From NCBI GenBank assembly GCA_964017145.1, contig OZ024845.1, positions 3,472,001 through 3,536,000 of the forward strand: a stretch of 64,000 bases of DNA. The letters run 5' to 3'. Shown one piece after another: positions 48,601 through 60,569 of the stretch. Each line of letters starts with the position of its first letter. Within the stretch, counting starts at the first letter, position 1. The position numbers and the translations under genes were made by a program. The DNA is from Agrocybe praecox (Eukaryota > Basidiomycota > Agaricomycetes > Agaricales > Agrocybaceae). The notes beneath the pieces were generated by a model that was given only the letters and a program-made list of their open reading frames with translations, was not told the DNA's origin and did no database searches.

Positions 48601-51393
48601 TGATGAAGTGATCATGATTCAACTTCAACATACACAAGCCACGCATTTATTAAATGTTTGTATGAAGACACTGATTCCATAATGAAAGCTCCTACCGATA
48701 ATCAAACACCGATCGGTTAAAGCCAAATCCCCGCATTTTGCTTGTTCCTACGTTCATACACCATACTCAGACGCTTCGTTTTGCGTCATAAAATCGCCCT
48801 GGAAACTCTTTACACATGTATCAACTTGACCATTGAAGCCATTTAAACCGAATAACCAACATTTCTTAACGCTTGTATCTATACCTATAAACCCTAATTA
48901 TTAGCCTGGACTAAGCATGCCTTTGCGAGGACGTGGTGTGTCTCAGAATTCCCGTCTCTCTGATATGTCCCTTTAAGCGTCAAGAGCTGGTGTTCCACGC
49001 ACTATACACGAGCCACTTGCCCGGTGACTCTGAGAGATATATGAAGTGCTATCAGCGTGCAACCAAAATGGATGCTGTCGATGCTAAACTATATTTGGCA
49101 CCGGATTAGCTACGAGCTAACTAGACGGACGCGAAGTATTTAATGGTTCTCCTGACATTCTCAGTACGCTACTTACTTTGAACTGATCTTCCACGACCGT
49201 TATTTTGTCAGCCACAGGATAGAGGGGCTATTAATAAACGTGCGAGTTCTCGTTCGACCCAAGAGTTTAATTTGGATAACGAAACGACTTCATGGTCGTT
49301 TCGGTCACACGGGCCGCATTTTTCAGCGATAAAGCTCAGCGCCTTGACCCGACGATTTAAATTTTATGGGACGGCTGACAAGGGAAAAGTTGGCAGACCG
49401 TAAGCTCAATGATAAGGGTGGAAGCTGTACCTGGCAAGTACAAGGCAGCCGATTGCAGATGTGGTACGCATATGACTGCTGACGCTCTGGACATACTGAG
49501 GCGCTGGCATAGAGAAAATCATAACAGGGAGTGGTGGGTAGGGAAAGCAAATTTAAAACTGATGATGTTTACGGACGCGGCGAACTCAACAAAACTATTT
49601 AGTATCCCATGTGATCGGCAGTTGGAAATGCCAACATAAGGGTGGTCATTGATTACAAACACGCCAAAAGGACGCGTAAATGTGTGCATTTTGTCTCGAG
49701 CCATTATAAGGCTAACAGAATCATCTCTACTGATAGTATATATGATTTAGTTTGTGTCGGTAACCGCTGGCCGTGTACAGCCGTGTACCTTGGAATAAAG
49801 CCCTATCATATGCAATGTTGCAAACATGTGGATATACCAGAAAGGTATAGCCCTCTGGTGGCATGGTTGAAAATAACACAGAATTTGGCGCAACCACACC
49901 AGATCCCAAGAAAATTTAATTAACATTATGATTTTTCCAATATGAGGTGTGTCGGAGATTACCCGCATATTTAGAATGAGATATTCTGAATCTTTCGGGT
50001 CTCGATTTTCAGAGAGCGAGAAGAGAAAAAGGGATATGCGAGGAATATGAAGAAAAGGAAAATAACTAATAGTATGGGCTAATAATTCGGCGGGTCTGGA
50101 GGTTTGGGCGGTGGACTTGCACACACTTAAAGCGCAAAAAACGGAGAACGCGACTTGCCCAAAAGCCTATGCGACGCGACTTTGACTTGGAGAAACACAT
50201 TTGGGGCGAGGCCCGCCAAACCTAAGCGCTTCGGAGGCACAAGGCAAGTAATCTGAATGAGAGGAAATAAGTACAAGCTAGGGAAAATAATTGAAAGTGT
50301 ATACATTAAGAAGCAGTCGTAAAAAACAAGGACAGCTGTTAAGGGACGAGGGGAGCGAGGTAGGGCTGGATATGCAAGTCAAACCCGACGCATCTAATCT
50401 TATCGTGAAAGAGCTAAAAATATATAAGCATTGTGTCATGGATATAAATATCTATAGATGTGAGCCGTGATGACGGCCTAAGATTGTGCGTAATGTGTGC
50501 ATTGATGGTCACAGAGAGGCAAAATAGAGAGAATACTAGGATAATAACTGAGATTCTCAATGTTTCCATTACATGGCTTGATATGACTAATATCAATTAA
50601 GGACATTCAGTATTATCAAGGAAAAGGGAGCGGTGGGTGGGTGAAATTTTTGAGGCTGCTCTAGCGTTGCTCCTTGGATGCTATTCGCGAAGATCCTTGA
50701 CCGAGACGTAGCAGGAAAACCGAACGACGGCAATGAAGCGTTCGGTGAACACGCCGGAATGGAAAGGAAAGTGCGGTGGAGGTGACTCAGTCACAAACTG
50801 TGACTGAAGCTGGAAACTTGTGCCGAAGTGCCGCTCCGCCGAAGACTGCATTCTAGCTCTTCATTCGTACCTCTTTTTGCGACAGAAAATGATTTGCGTT
50901 AATCGATTTCCGCAAAAATCGTCGTTACTAATACAAGTGAATGAACGAGGCTCTGTCATGACCACATTGCGACCTGGATGGAGATCGTTTCCAACAAAAA
51001 TACATAAAGACTGAGAATAAGAAGCATCGCAAGCCATTCGAGAAATCGTTTCCTGCGATGGTGCTGTGCGATGGTGCTGATTAATGACTGACTTGGTTTC
51101 AAATATAGCCTTGACAGCTCCGATTTGTGGTGCCGACGCGCCACGTCTCCCCAGCCATGCCGCCCGCTACAGTCACATTGAGCATTTCAGCAAGACGCAG
51201 TTTCTGAGAAGAGTAGTTGCGGCAACAAATGAGCATGTAGTCTCCCACTATATGTCTTCTGGTGGCGATCTCCATTCACAATGTCATAAGTTAGCCTTGT
51301 TCCAATGGATTGACCTGGACCTCGTATGCCTTATTTTGTTGACTGATAAGGAACGAATGACTATAAGAACATCCAACGTTTGGGCCACCGAAA
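45700..51393. other. Long gene-poor stretch
   Basis: About 5.7 kb without a recognisable gene. ORFs of up to 125 codons occur on both strands (for example 49747-50124 minus and 49642-49923 plus) but carry no motif I can name. The last 160 bp before 51554 contains the remnant N-terminal extension described with the second aldo/keto reductase. Confidence 0.45.
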
Positions 51394-51553
51394 ATGCGCA
51401 AAGTCATCCCCGCTTTAAAAGCTCTTAAAACAAAGGCGAAACCAAATACTGACAAGAAGAGATCTAGTCTTTCCACATATCCCAGCATCTTCATCCCGTG
51501 ATCAAACGCCACTACCAGCGTCGACCACCAATCAACCAGACCAACCTACAACG

Positions 51554-53037
51554 ATGTTCGGTGGTGCCCCTCCCCCTCCTACCAAGTTAGGCATATACCG
51601 CCAGCTTGCTCCTCGTGCTGCAATCCATGTCTCACCCCTCATTTTGGGTGCGATGAGTTTGGGTGACAGGTGGGCCGGACTAGGATTTGCACCAGTAAAT
51701 AAGGAGGAATCCTTCAAGCTCTTGAACGCTTACTTCGACGCTGGAGGCAACTTCATCGATACTGCCAATAACTAGTGAGTAATCGCACAACAGCAACTCG
51801 GTGACACCCCTGATTGATTGCTTACTTGTTCTAAACAGCCAAGACCGCGCGTCGGAGGAGTTCATTGGTGAATGGATGGAAACTCGCGGAATTCGCGACC
51901 AGGTCGTCATTGCCACCAAGGTATTTCCTTGTCGTATTTACATGGGCCATCATCTAAAACCTTGTCCAGTATACCAACAGTCCCCACCGCGGTGAAACCA
52001 ATCTCAACCAGGCCAACTTTGTCGGAAACAACATCAAATCATTAAGGCACGCCGTTGAACTTAGCTTGAAAAATCTTCGAACAACGTACATTGATGTCTT
52101 GTACGTCCACTACTGGGACTACCATACATCAGCAGAGGAAATCATGGACGGATTGCATAATCTTGTGGAGAGAGGACTCGTTCTCTACCTCGTACGTCCA
52201 ACATTCTCCTTCGGAGTGAGCAGGTCCTGATCCCCAACATATCTCCCCGTACAGGGTGTTTCCGATTTCCCTGCCTGGTTTGTCGTGAAATGCAACGATT
52301 ACGCAAAGGCCAACGGAAAAACGCCTTTCGTTGTTTATCAGGGTCCCTACTCCGTTCTCCAACGCGACCTTGAGCGGGACATCATCCCCATGTGCCAACA
52401 TGAAGGTGTGAAATATTATCTCCCAATTCTATCGCTTGGCTAAGTAGTATTCTTAGGTCTTGCCCTCGCTCCATGGAACGTGTTGGGCGCAGGTCATGTT
52501 CGCTCCGATGAGGAAGAAATGAAACGTCGCGAGACCGGGGAGAATGGACGAATCGGCTTCACAGGATGGGAGCGCACTGAGGCCGAGAGGCAAGTTTGCT
52601 TGGTTCTTGAAGAAATCGCACCGAAAGTGGGAACCAAACACATCACTGCTGGTAAGTTTATTTTTCGGTCATCATTTCTTTCGTCAGTCTTAATATCATC
52701 CGACCAGTTGCCATCGCCTACGTCCTCCAGAAGGCACCTTACGTCTTCCCTATCATTGGTGGAAGGAAGGTTGAGCATCTCCTCGCGAACATTGAGGCAC
52801 TCAACATTCGTCTCAACGCCGAACAACTTGCCGCCATCGATGCTTCTTTGGCTTTCGACAAGGGTTTCCCATCCAATCTCATTGTGCGTTGATCATTCTA
52901 TTCTTTGTTTTGTTTTTTGAGTGATGTCATTTTGACACCGTTTTTAGGGTGAAATTGGAAAGTATCCCTTCCTCCTCACCATGATCGCTAACTTCGATCC
53001 TCAACCACTCCTTGGCCCCGTCCTACCCGGTCAGTAA
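51554..53037 (+). CDS. Aldo/keto reductase, second paralogue
   Basis: Seven exons (51554-51774, 51839-51920, 51970-52191, 52255-52405, 52457-52651, 52708-52883, 52948-53037) give 378 residues, the usual size of the NorA/AAD branch. The catalytic residues are in FIDTANNYQD, VIATK and YVHYWD. Intron positions are the same as in the paralogue at 11309-13072, so the two come from a duplication. Upstream at 51394 an ATG opens MRKVIPALKALKTKAK, clearly related to the N-terminal extension of the paralogue, but it is in another frame and stops before 51554. The homologous Pro/Thr-rich part just before 51554 is in the gene's own frame. The start at 51554 is therefore the working start of a protein that has lost its extension by an indel. 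Confidence 0.9.
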
Positions 53038-53769
53038 TCAAAAGGACGCGCGTACGTAATGGAGTGAGCATGTTGGAATCCTATTTGTATCGATGGACTT
53101 GCCGTATGATGGACGCGTACATGCATAAAAATATACCTACTGGGAAATTATGAATATAAAAATGGCCGTTTTCGTGTCGCTTGGCCCTCTGGGCTCTATG
53201 CTAACCCTTTGGCGCGAACGATATCAACGGAGAGGCCTGGAATGTGATTAGATATGTATAAATGCACCGAGATCCGGCTACTCAAAGGTTAAAGTTTTCG
53301 TATGTAGTGCTCTGATGAAATGCTACTAAATCAGTATTGGTATTGAATGGTACAAGGACGACCTTCGGAAGAGATTCGGATATTCAGGCGTTTAGGCATT
53401 TATGTACTAGTGCTCTGTCGAATAATTTGGTGATGGAATGCTAAATATGTGCACATCGAACACCAAAGACATCTAGTCACCCAGAGGTTTATAGACTGGA
53501 TGACTTCCCGACTGGTCTAAATCGTTTGGTGATACGATGCTCATCGCAGTTGCATGATTGTAACAGGAGTAGGAAATCTGAGGAGAGAAAGATGAAGATA
53601 AACAGATAGGACGAAGTTGGGACGAAGTACCTTCGGGTGATTAGATTAGATTATACCTGCTTTTGACATTCAAGTTAATATTAGGAAGCATTCGATTTAT
53701 AACGAGAATTACACAAACGATCGGCCGCTGTGCCTTCGCCTACAGATAACACAGGGATATTGGAATCAA
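53038..53769. other. Intergenic, no gene recognised
   Basis: Spacer between the aldo/keto reductase and the repeated modules downstream of the Rad23-like gene. Confidence 0.45.
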
Positions 53770-55290
53770 CTAAACTGGACACGGAGTAGGTCGCTGACCC
53801 AGAGCTGGCGGCGTAGTAATGTCGGTCGACGTTTGGGGCATGGAGGAACTGGTGCCCATTATTTCTGGTGTTGCAGTGTGGGACTGAATCGATAGAGAAG
53901 GTATAAACGTAAAGTACCACTGAAGCTTTGAAGCATGATAGAAAAATAACATCTCACCCCAACATCGCTGGGTTTCAAGTCCGCGGCACAGCCGATCTGT
54001 GACTCAGTAGTGCTTTTTTTGTTCTTGCTGACAGCCGCATTGGCCTCCAGATTGTTTGGACCCACTGTCAACTAATACACCAATTAAATCGATAGTAAGA
54101 AAATTCAAGGAGGGTATCACTCACGCGATCAACCGCTGTGTTCTGTCTTTGAAATGAAGGACTCGTGGAATTACCTGGGCTGAACCCACTGATAGCGCCG
54201 TTTGGAGAGAGGTATTGGAGCGAAATATTCCTGCTTTGCTCCTCGCATTGTCTTGAAGTTTTGCGGTTCAGACTTGAGTATAGATAAGAGGCATAAATAG
54301 AAAGTACACCTGAAGAATAATTAGAAAAAACATCACCACAGCATCGCTGGGTTTAGGGTCGGCGGTAACACTGGACTGGGGCTTCCTAGTGCTTTCTTTC
54401 CTCTTGTCGACGACCAGGTGAGTGTGCAGATCGTTTAAACTTATTGCTGATGACCTATATCACATTGGAATCAACAGTGAGGCGCCTTCGAGTAATTCAA
54501 GTAGAGTATCACTCACGCGATTAACCGCAGGGTTTGGGGCTTGAGATACAGAGCTCTTGGGATCGCCAAGGCTGGACCCATATGAGGTTGCTGAGCGAGA
54601 GATATGGAGCTCGTGGAGTAGCAACGCTGGTAGACGTCTGGCGCATGGAAGACTCGGAGTAAATTTATTTTGAATCGTTACTCCTATTGTCTTTTTGCTC
54701 AACGGGTTGTACCTAAATAGAAAAAAAAAGGCATTGACTCTGTAAGGTTACTATCTTGCGTTTAAGAGACCGTCGAAGCTTGAGATATAGGAGAAGAAAA
54801 CCCTCGGCCCACGACAATCGCTAAGAAAAAGAAGAAAGTCAACAGCCATGTTTCGGTGAGTTGTTTGATTTATTGGTTTTGCTTAGGCGTAACTCACTGG
54901 TTTTATCTAGCATCGACCCCACGTTGTATGGAAAAATACGCACAGGCAGACCTACTTCGACGAATTGGCGCGAATCGACGGACGAGGAGAGTTCATCCAG
55001 ACACACCAGTGTATGGACTGCATCTCGCGCAAGGCAGACGTGCCGGGCATCCCAGAATACAGATGTCTGGAATGCTTTCTACCGGACCTCCTTTGTAGTC
55101 GATGTTGTGTGAAGCGACTTCACCTACAACCTGTGCATTGGATACAGGTTGCTTACCACAGGATCGCCGTGCTTTGATCCAGCGCTGCCGCCGACTAGTA
55201 AATGAGCGGCGCTTTCTTCATTCTTTTTGACAGCCGGGGGAGTGCCCATATTGTTTGAACCTCGCGTTATTGGCTATTGCGGCATTTAGA
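53770..55290 (-). repeat. Tandem degenerate exon-like modules behind the Rad23-like gene
   Basis: Several minus-strand segments repeat two exon types. One type is polar, as in NNLEANAAVSKNKKSTTESQ (near 54060), NDLHTHLVVDKRKESTRKPQ (near 54430) and NNMGTPPAVKKNEESAAH (near 55250); each ends close to a GT. The other ends in NTAVDR (near 54128) or NPAVNR (near 54518), directly before GTGAGTG. A last piece ends with a stop near 53777. The flanking non-coding sequence is also repeated, for example CATCGCTGGGTTT at two places. These may be extra exons of the upstream gene or remains of partial duplications. I could not join them into one frame. Confidence 0.45.
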
Positions 55291-55307
55291 CCAGCAGTAA
55301 GAGACGT

Positions 55308-56148
55308 TCAAAAAAATAAGTGCCATGAAGTATCACTCACATCGCTTCCAAATAACCCAGGGTTCTTGGGATCAACGGGGCTTGATGCAGCAGTACTGTC
55401 ACCGCCATCATCAGGGTCATCAGTGGAACCTTCTAGAGCGAATTCGAGCAATGTGGGGTTTTCTTTGATTTCTTGGGCAAGAACCGGGTCATTTTGGACG
55501 ATGAAATCATTCAGTCCCAGCCTGAAAGCGGGATTGTCGTTGATTAATTTCCCAATAGCAGGTAGTTTAGTGGTCTAAAATATTTTAACATTTTAGCTCA
55601 GAAAGTTGGATAGGACCTCAAGGAACTCACCTTTACGTTATTCGAATTAGTACTATTATCGGACTTGTTATTCGACAAGTAATTGGTAGCGTTTCCTTCG
55701 TTCTTATCAGAAACCAAATACGTGACTAGAGCTTTCTTTTTATCAAATCCACGATCTGTTAGCTGGAGGATAGAGTGGTTATTAACAACTTTATAAACAA
55801 TATCACAGATACAGGAGCTAATTGACACTTACACGTTGGATCGCCTCTTGTTCTTTCCAAGATAACGTTCCATGGGCTCCTTGCGGGGCGACAGTTCGAG
55901 TGACTATATCCAATAGTCGAAGGCTCTGAGCGAGTTGTTGGCCAAGAGCCGGATCCCCCTGGGAAGCGATGTCAATAAATGTTTGGCGCATGAAGGAATT
56001 GGTGCGAATCATTTCCGCAATGTTCATATTCTCCTCTGGGTTAGACCCACTAGTACCGGTTCCGCCTGAATTATTGGTAGCTGTAAAACACTCGGCATAT
56101 TACTCGTTTGTCACTAGGAAGTCATAAAGATAACTTACCGAGCGACAT
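55308..56148 (-). CDS. Rad23-like UBA-domain protein without a ubiquitin-like domain
   Basis: Exons 56139-56148, 55833-56080, 55631-55762 and 55341-55574 keep frame for 208 codons. After a Gly/Thr/Asn-rich start comes an XPC-binding/STI1-like helix set (MIRTNSFMRQTFIDIA, GDPALGQQLAQSLRLLDIV), then the UBA domain with WKEQEAIQRLTDRGF and DKNEGNATNYL, which closely follows the last UBA of Rad23. A second STI1-like piece (NPAFRLGLNDFIVQNDPVLA) follows. Rad23 shuttles ubiquitinated proteins to the proteasome and helps XPC in repair; the N-terminal ubiquitin-like domain needed for proteasome docking is missing here. If the donor at 55340 is not used, the frame stops at 55308-55310 (218 residues); if used, the gene runs on into the modules. 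Confidence 0.6.
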
Positions 56149-56624
56149 GTTGTCAAAAAAACTTAGCGCACACTCGTATTTGGGGGATGTTGACTTATGT
56201 ATCCACTTCTTCGTTAGCCCTCAATCGGTGCGACTTGACTAGGCGGAACAATGTGCAAGTCCCCCATGACTTTATCGATGAAAGTAAAAATGATTCAACA
56301 GGAGGGTAAGTGATTGAGTGTGATTCTGGAGGTTATATTCTTGAAGTGAATCTGGAACTAATTTAGTCACAGAACCACTCCCCCAAATTGTAGTCCCTGA
56401 CTCTGAATCACCTCAATGGGAGACCGAGGTCATTCAGATGTGATTCGTAAGTTGAGGGACGATACAATAAGTGATTCTGGAAGTATTTTGGCCACAGAAT
56501 CACTTGCCGAGACCGTCCTACATACCAGATGACCGTTCATGAGCCTCAATTTATAAATGATCTCTGAAATCCGATCTTTTTCTTGATGTGACATCTCCTA
56601 TATCCTCTTCTCGATCTTGATACA
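56149..56624. other. Intergenic, no gene recognised
   Basis: Short spacer in which TGATTCTG and CACAGAATCAC-like strings recur (about 56320-56510), suggesting local repeats. Confidence 0.4.
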
Positions 56625-58199
56625 ATGAGCAACACCATCTAAGGGTTCAAAAATGACAAAATCCTGGTCTTTGCGCGGCGAGAAGAACATTATGAGCGCT
56701 CCGTTGCGATGCTCAACTTGTTCTACAGCTTTGCGTGCCCTTAGTTTGTAATGCAGCCTGAGACGCCTGCACATGTGCAAACGATCATCCAGTACGCCAG
56801 AGCGCAGAGGCTTGTGCTAACAATGAGATGCGGTGGCCATTCATATGCAGGGCACTCGACGGCGTTTGAAGGTGTATCGCTCGACCTCCACCGGATGAAC
56901 CAAACGAAACTCGACATGGGTTCCAAGACGATAACCTCCGGTGGCGGCTGCCAGTGGGGCCACGTATACAAGACGCTCATCAACAGTAGACACGATGGCT
57001 TCGTGATTAATGGCGGTCGTTGTCCCTTTGTTGGCGTAGGAAGCTTTCTCCTAGACGGCGGGCTTGGGCCATTCTCGCGCAGCATAGGCATGGGAAGCGA
57101 CACAATCCAGGAAATCACAATTGTGACAGCGGACGCGAACCTGGTCACGGTCAAAAAGACTCACAGCCGCGCCTCCAAGGAGGGTGGTCTGCTCTGGGCG
57201 CTGTGCGGCGCCGAGGGCGGCAATTTTGGTGTTGTGGCAGAGATGAAACTTTCGATCAAACAACTGTGGGCACCGGAAGGCATGGTAGTTGCTGGGCGTT
57301 AACAATGGTTTGCTGGCAAGATTAAACCAGACCTATTCGATCGGGACGAGTTTATGTCGACGATGAACAAGTTATACACCACGAAGTGGCCTGAGCACAG
57401 CACGTCGGGCAGCACATGGATCTGCGACCTCCGACAAAGCTCTGGAAACGGTATGCGCTTCCTCGCATACTTCGACGGCAGTGAGGTTGAGTTTGATGCC
57501 ACCATCGACCAGTACATCAAGCAGCCAGAGCTTGCCAAACAGCTCAAGCGCCGCTCACTGCCCCAAAAATCAACCCGGTTCCTTCATGAGACGCTCGTTG
57601 CACAGTGGTCCGAAGAAACAATCAAGGCGTTCCCGAACAATAAGAGCTACAGTATCTATAGCTCCTTTATCTTCCGGAACGACCATTCCACCATGAGAAG
57701 GGTGACAGAGCTCGTCCGCGAGAAGGCAATCGCGTTTCGCAAGGCGTTCCCCGGCGAGCGGGTTGAATTCTTGGCCACCTTCATTCATTCTGGGGGAAAG
57801 ATGGGCGCCCCCAAGCCCGTCGATACGGCTTTTTTCTGGCGCGAGGCAACGTACCACATGTACCTGACCGTCGAGTGGGAGGATAAGTGGATGGAGCGGG
57901 ACATGAGGGCTTTTCTGGGTGAAGCCAAGGGGGATTTCAGGCCGTTATCACTCCAGGGCAATGCAGCGTTTATAAACTTCCCGGACGGTGCGCTGGCGGC
58001 CGAGGTCTGGGAGCGTGCATACTGGGGTGACAACTGAGAAGAGCACCGTCGCTTCAAAGAGATTTAGGACAAGGACAACTTCTTCCAGTCGGCGCAGGGC
58101 GTTAAGCTTCCTGGTGGAACGTCAGACAGGCGCACTAATATGCCAGCTGTGCCTGAAAAATTGCGTTGCGGTCGACAAGGACGGGCTCAGACGTGTTGA
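56625..58199 (+). pseudogene. Berberine-bridge-enzyme-type FAD oxidase with five in-frame stops
   Basis: One reading frame from the ATG at 56625 to 58199 encodes an intronless FAD-linked oxidase of the BBE-like family. Recognisable parts are EEHYERSVAMLN, MQPETPAHVQTIIQYARAQ, the FAD-binding CGGHSYAGHS with the His that usually carries the flavin, GGGCQWGHVYKTL, GGRCPFVGVGS, CGAEGGNFGVV and the C-terminal DKDNFFQSAQGVKLPGG. The frame is broken by stops at 56640 (TAA), 56742 (TAG), 57300 (TAA), 58035 (TGA) and 58065 (TAG), with no frameshift between them. Its base composition looks more GC-rich than its neighbours and it lacks introns, both unlike the surrounding genes. It may be a transferred gene now inactive. 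Confidence 0.85.
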
Positions 58200-60569
58200 T
58201 AGGTAGTATGTCTTGTCAAGGAAGCCAAGGCCTATGCTGGGAGCCTTGAGCACCCAATACGAAACGACACGGTATTCTATTTGCATTAACAACACTTAGA
58301 TACGAGTTTGGCTTGTGCTTTCTCCATGCATACGCGTAGTTGTGACAAAATCAATGTCGGCGGAGGATTCGAGGTGGGGTGTGGCGGATGAGTTGGCATC
58401 GGGGCCCTGGGGCGATTATAGAAGGATAGCAGTGGCAATAGCAGTGCATAGTGTCCTGAGACGTGTTATTTTGAGCGACTGGGAAGAGAGAAACTCTTGA
58501 TACAGCACTAAAGTTATTTTAAAGCTCAAGAGCACCGCATTCCACAAATAAAGTTCAATGTCAACGTCCTTCACAATAAATATGAGCAAATAAACACTAA
58601 TTTTGTCAAATGACCAGGGTCCAGACTCCATGATCCATCGGCTTCCATCGGTCCTCGGAAGGCTCGGACCATCCCAAATCAAAGACATAGCTTTTACATC
58701 CGAGTCAAAGCTAACCGGAGGTGCTCAAATCCTTTCACAGGCCACCACGGAGACTTAATTTCTATCGGTGTCATACTGTATCAAAAGTCCTTTGGTTCTT
58801 CACCCTGAGGTACCACGACGACAGACGTATTGAAACTCCAAGAATGTCATTTATTCCAAACTACCCGCTCAGAATACAATACGTACATACTTAATACGTA
58901 GTACGTACTACAACTGTACCCAATACTTACGTCTTAATTCTGCGCTGCGTCCAAAACCTGCCCCATGGCACCTGAGTATGACTCTACAAAAATCCTCCAC
59001 GAATCGTCACTCTGCCATTTTGACGATCCTAATAAATGTATAACGAGGCGACCCTTATATTCCCAAGTCATTACAATCACCGCTGTAACTTCCTCTCCTG
59101 ATGCACGAAGCGCCAACCATGCGCCTTGAACGAATAAAGCCCGACCTTTGACCTTCTCTGCGATAGCGGGTGTAAATGCTTCTGACTTTGTGGTACGGAT
59201 TCCGAGTCATGGGACAGAAAAGCAGGTGCAAATCCATGCCGCCGCTGCCGCTGCGAGTAGATCCTCCTTTCCGACGTCTGAATTGAGAATTACGTGTGCA
59301 CCGATTAGCATATGACCGTATCCATTCATGTTATGGCTATAGCACGAACCTTAATTAGTGTTACAGAATTAGTGATGCCAGTGGTATGCTGTACTGACGC
59401 GATATTAGCAGCCATCATCCTTTCAGCTCCATGCATGCGGCGAGTGTAAATTGTTTTGGCTGGGTTTTGTGGGGTGAACTTAAGTTTGTCCATAGTGTTG
59501 ACCATAATTTGCTGTGATCTTGAGATGTAGCGTAGCAGAGGGTTTTTGAAGTATATATTCATTCCGCCGTTAACGTATCTGAATTCCTCGTCGACGGAGC
59601 TTCTGACAAGAATGAGGATCCAGAGTGGAGCTGCGGAAAATGTGTCAAATTTAGGATTGTCATCCTACGGAGTGTTTGAATAACGAGGAATAATCACGTT
59701 CAAGATGATTATCCGCTTCAATCCTCCCATCAGTTCTACGACTAACAGTGCATTTGCGTATCTGTCAACTCCAAGCTGGGTGCGTCGTGATTTCAGCCGC
59801 TGCCGCATAATGAAGTATCATGTTTTCCTTTTTTATCGACCTGAATGATAACTACTAAATGGGTCATAACTTATTCCCAGCTATGTCGAAGTTGCGAACA
59901 ACACGTCAATAAAGTTCCCTTTAAGCGCCGGAAGGTTTGCCTAGCGTGTGAGTATATACTTGCATTTCGACCAGAGGAACCGAAGAACTGCACAGTTCTA
60001 TGCAACGTAAATAGATGCTTCAGACTCCTCGGTAAGTATAATATATTTTCAAAAACATTGGAGGCCTTTAGGTCTGCTTATGAAACACTGTAAATAAAAT
60101 TGTGGAAACGAGAAGAATGCACTTATTGCAAACCCGGCCCGGGATTTCCGTTATAGACAAATGTAGAAAGAACGGCCCCGAGACCGCATGCGACTCGCAA
60201 GCACACCGGTGCCTCACGAAATTCAGGGCTAAATATGGTTAAAGGAATTCGTAGGAGCTATTTACAACCTTGGACTTATGGAATGTTACCTGGTCGCCAC
60301 CTGTTCGTTGCGAAAACCACCGTAGCACTCTGGCGCAATCCGCAATTGGAGTACTTACGATGCATATACTCAGATAGGGATGTGACAATTAGCATCCAAG
60401 TTTTGGTCATAGATGTCAGCTAGTAGCAGAATTATAACAAGAAGTGTAGAATAACAATGTCTGTCTTCTTTCCTTCGCCACATCGCCGCCTTCAGTTTTG
60501 TTTTCCTCAGCGATCAACTGACGTTTCGCTTATCGTCAAATATTTCAGTGCAAAGAGCTCCGTCACACA
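58200..60569. other. Gene-poor stretch with unassigned minus-strand coding-like pieces
   Basis: On the minus strand between 59640 and 58934 several pieces look protein-like, such as MDKLKFTPQNPAKTIYTRR near 59490 and the end MTWEYKGRLVIHLLGSSKW with a stop at 58934. They resemble the C-terminal part of an acyltransferase or condensation-type enzyme only vaguely, and I could not join them. Elsewhere there are only short ORFs. Confidence 0.35.

Noticed and set aside
55180..55290. Simple fifth exon of the Rad23-like gene
   Set aside because: Joined to the donor at 55340 in phase 0 it hits a stop after about 21 codons; the protein-like frame needs another phase, so the join is not supported.
57020..57325. 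Separate ORF overlapping the BBE gene
   Set aside because: It is an out-of-frame shadow of the GC-rich oxidase pseudogene.
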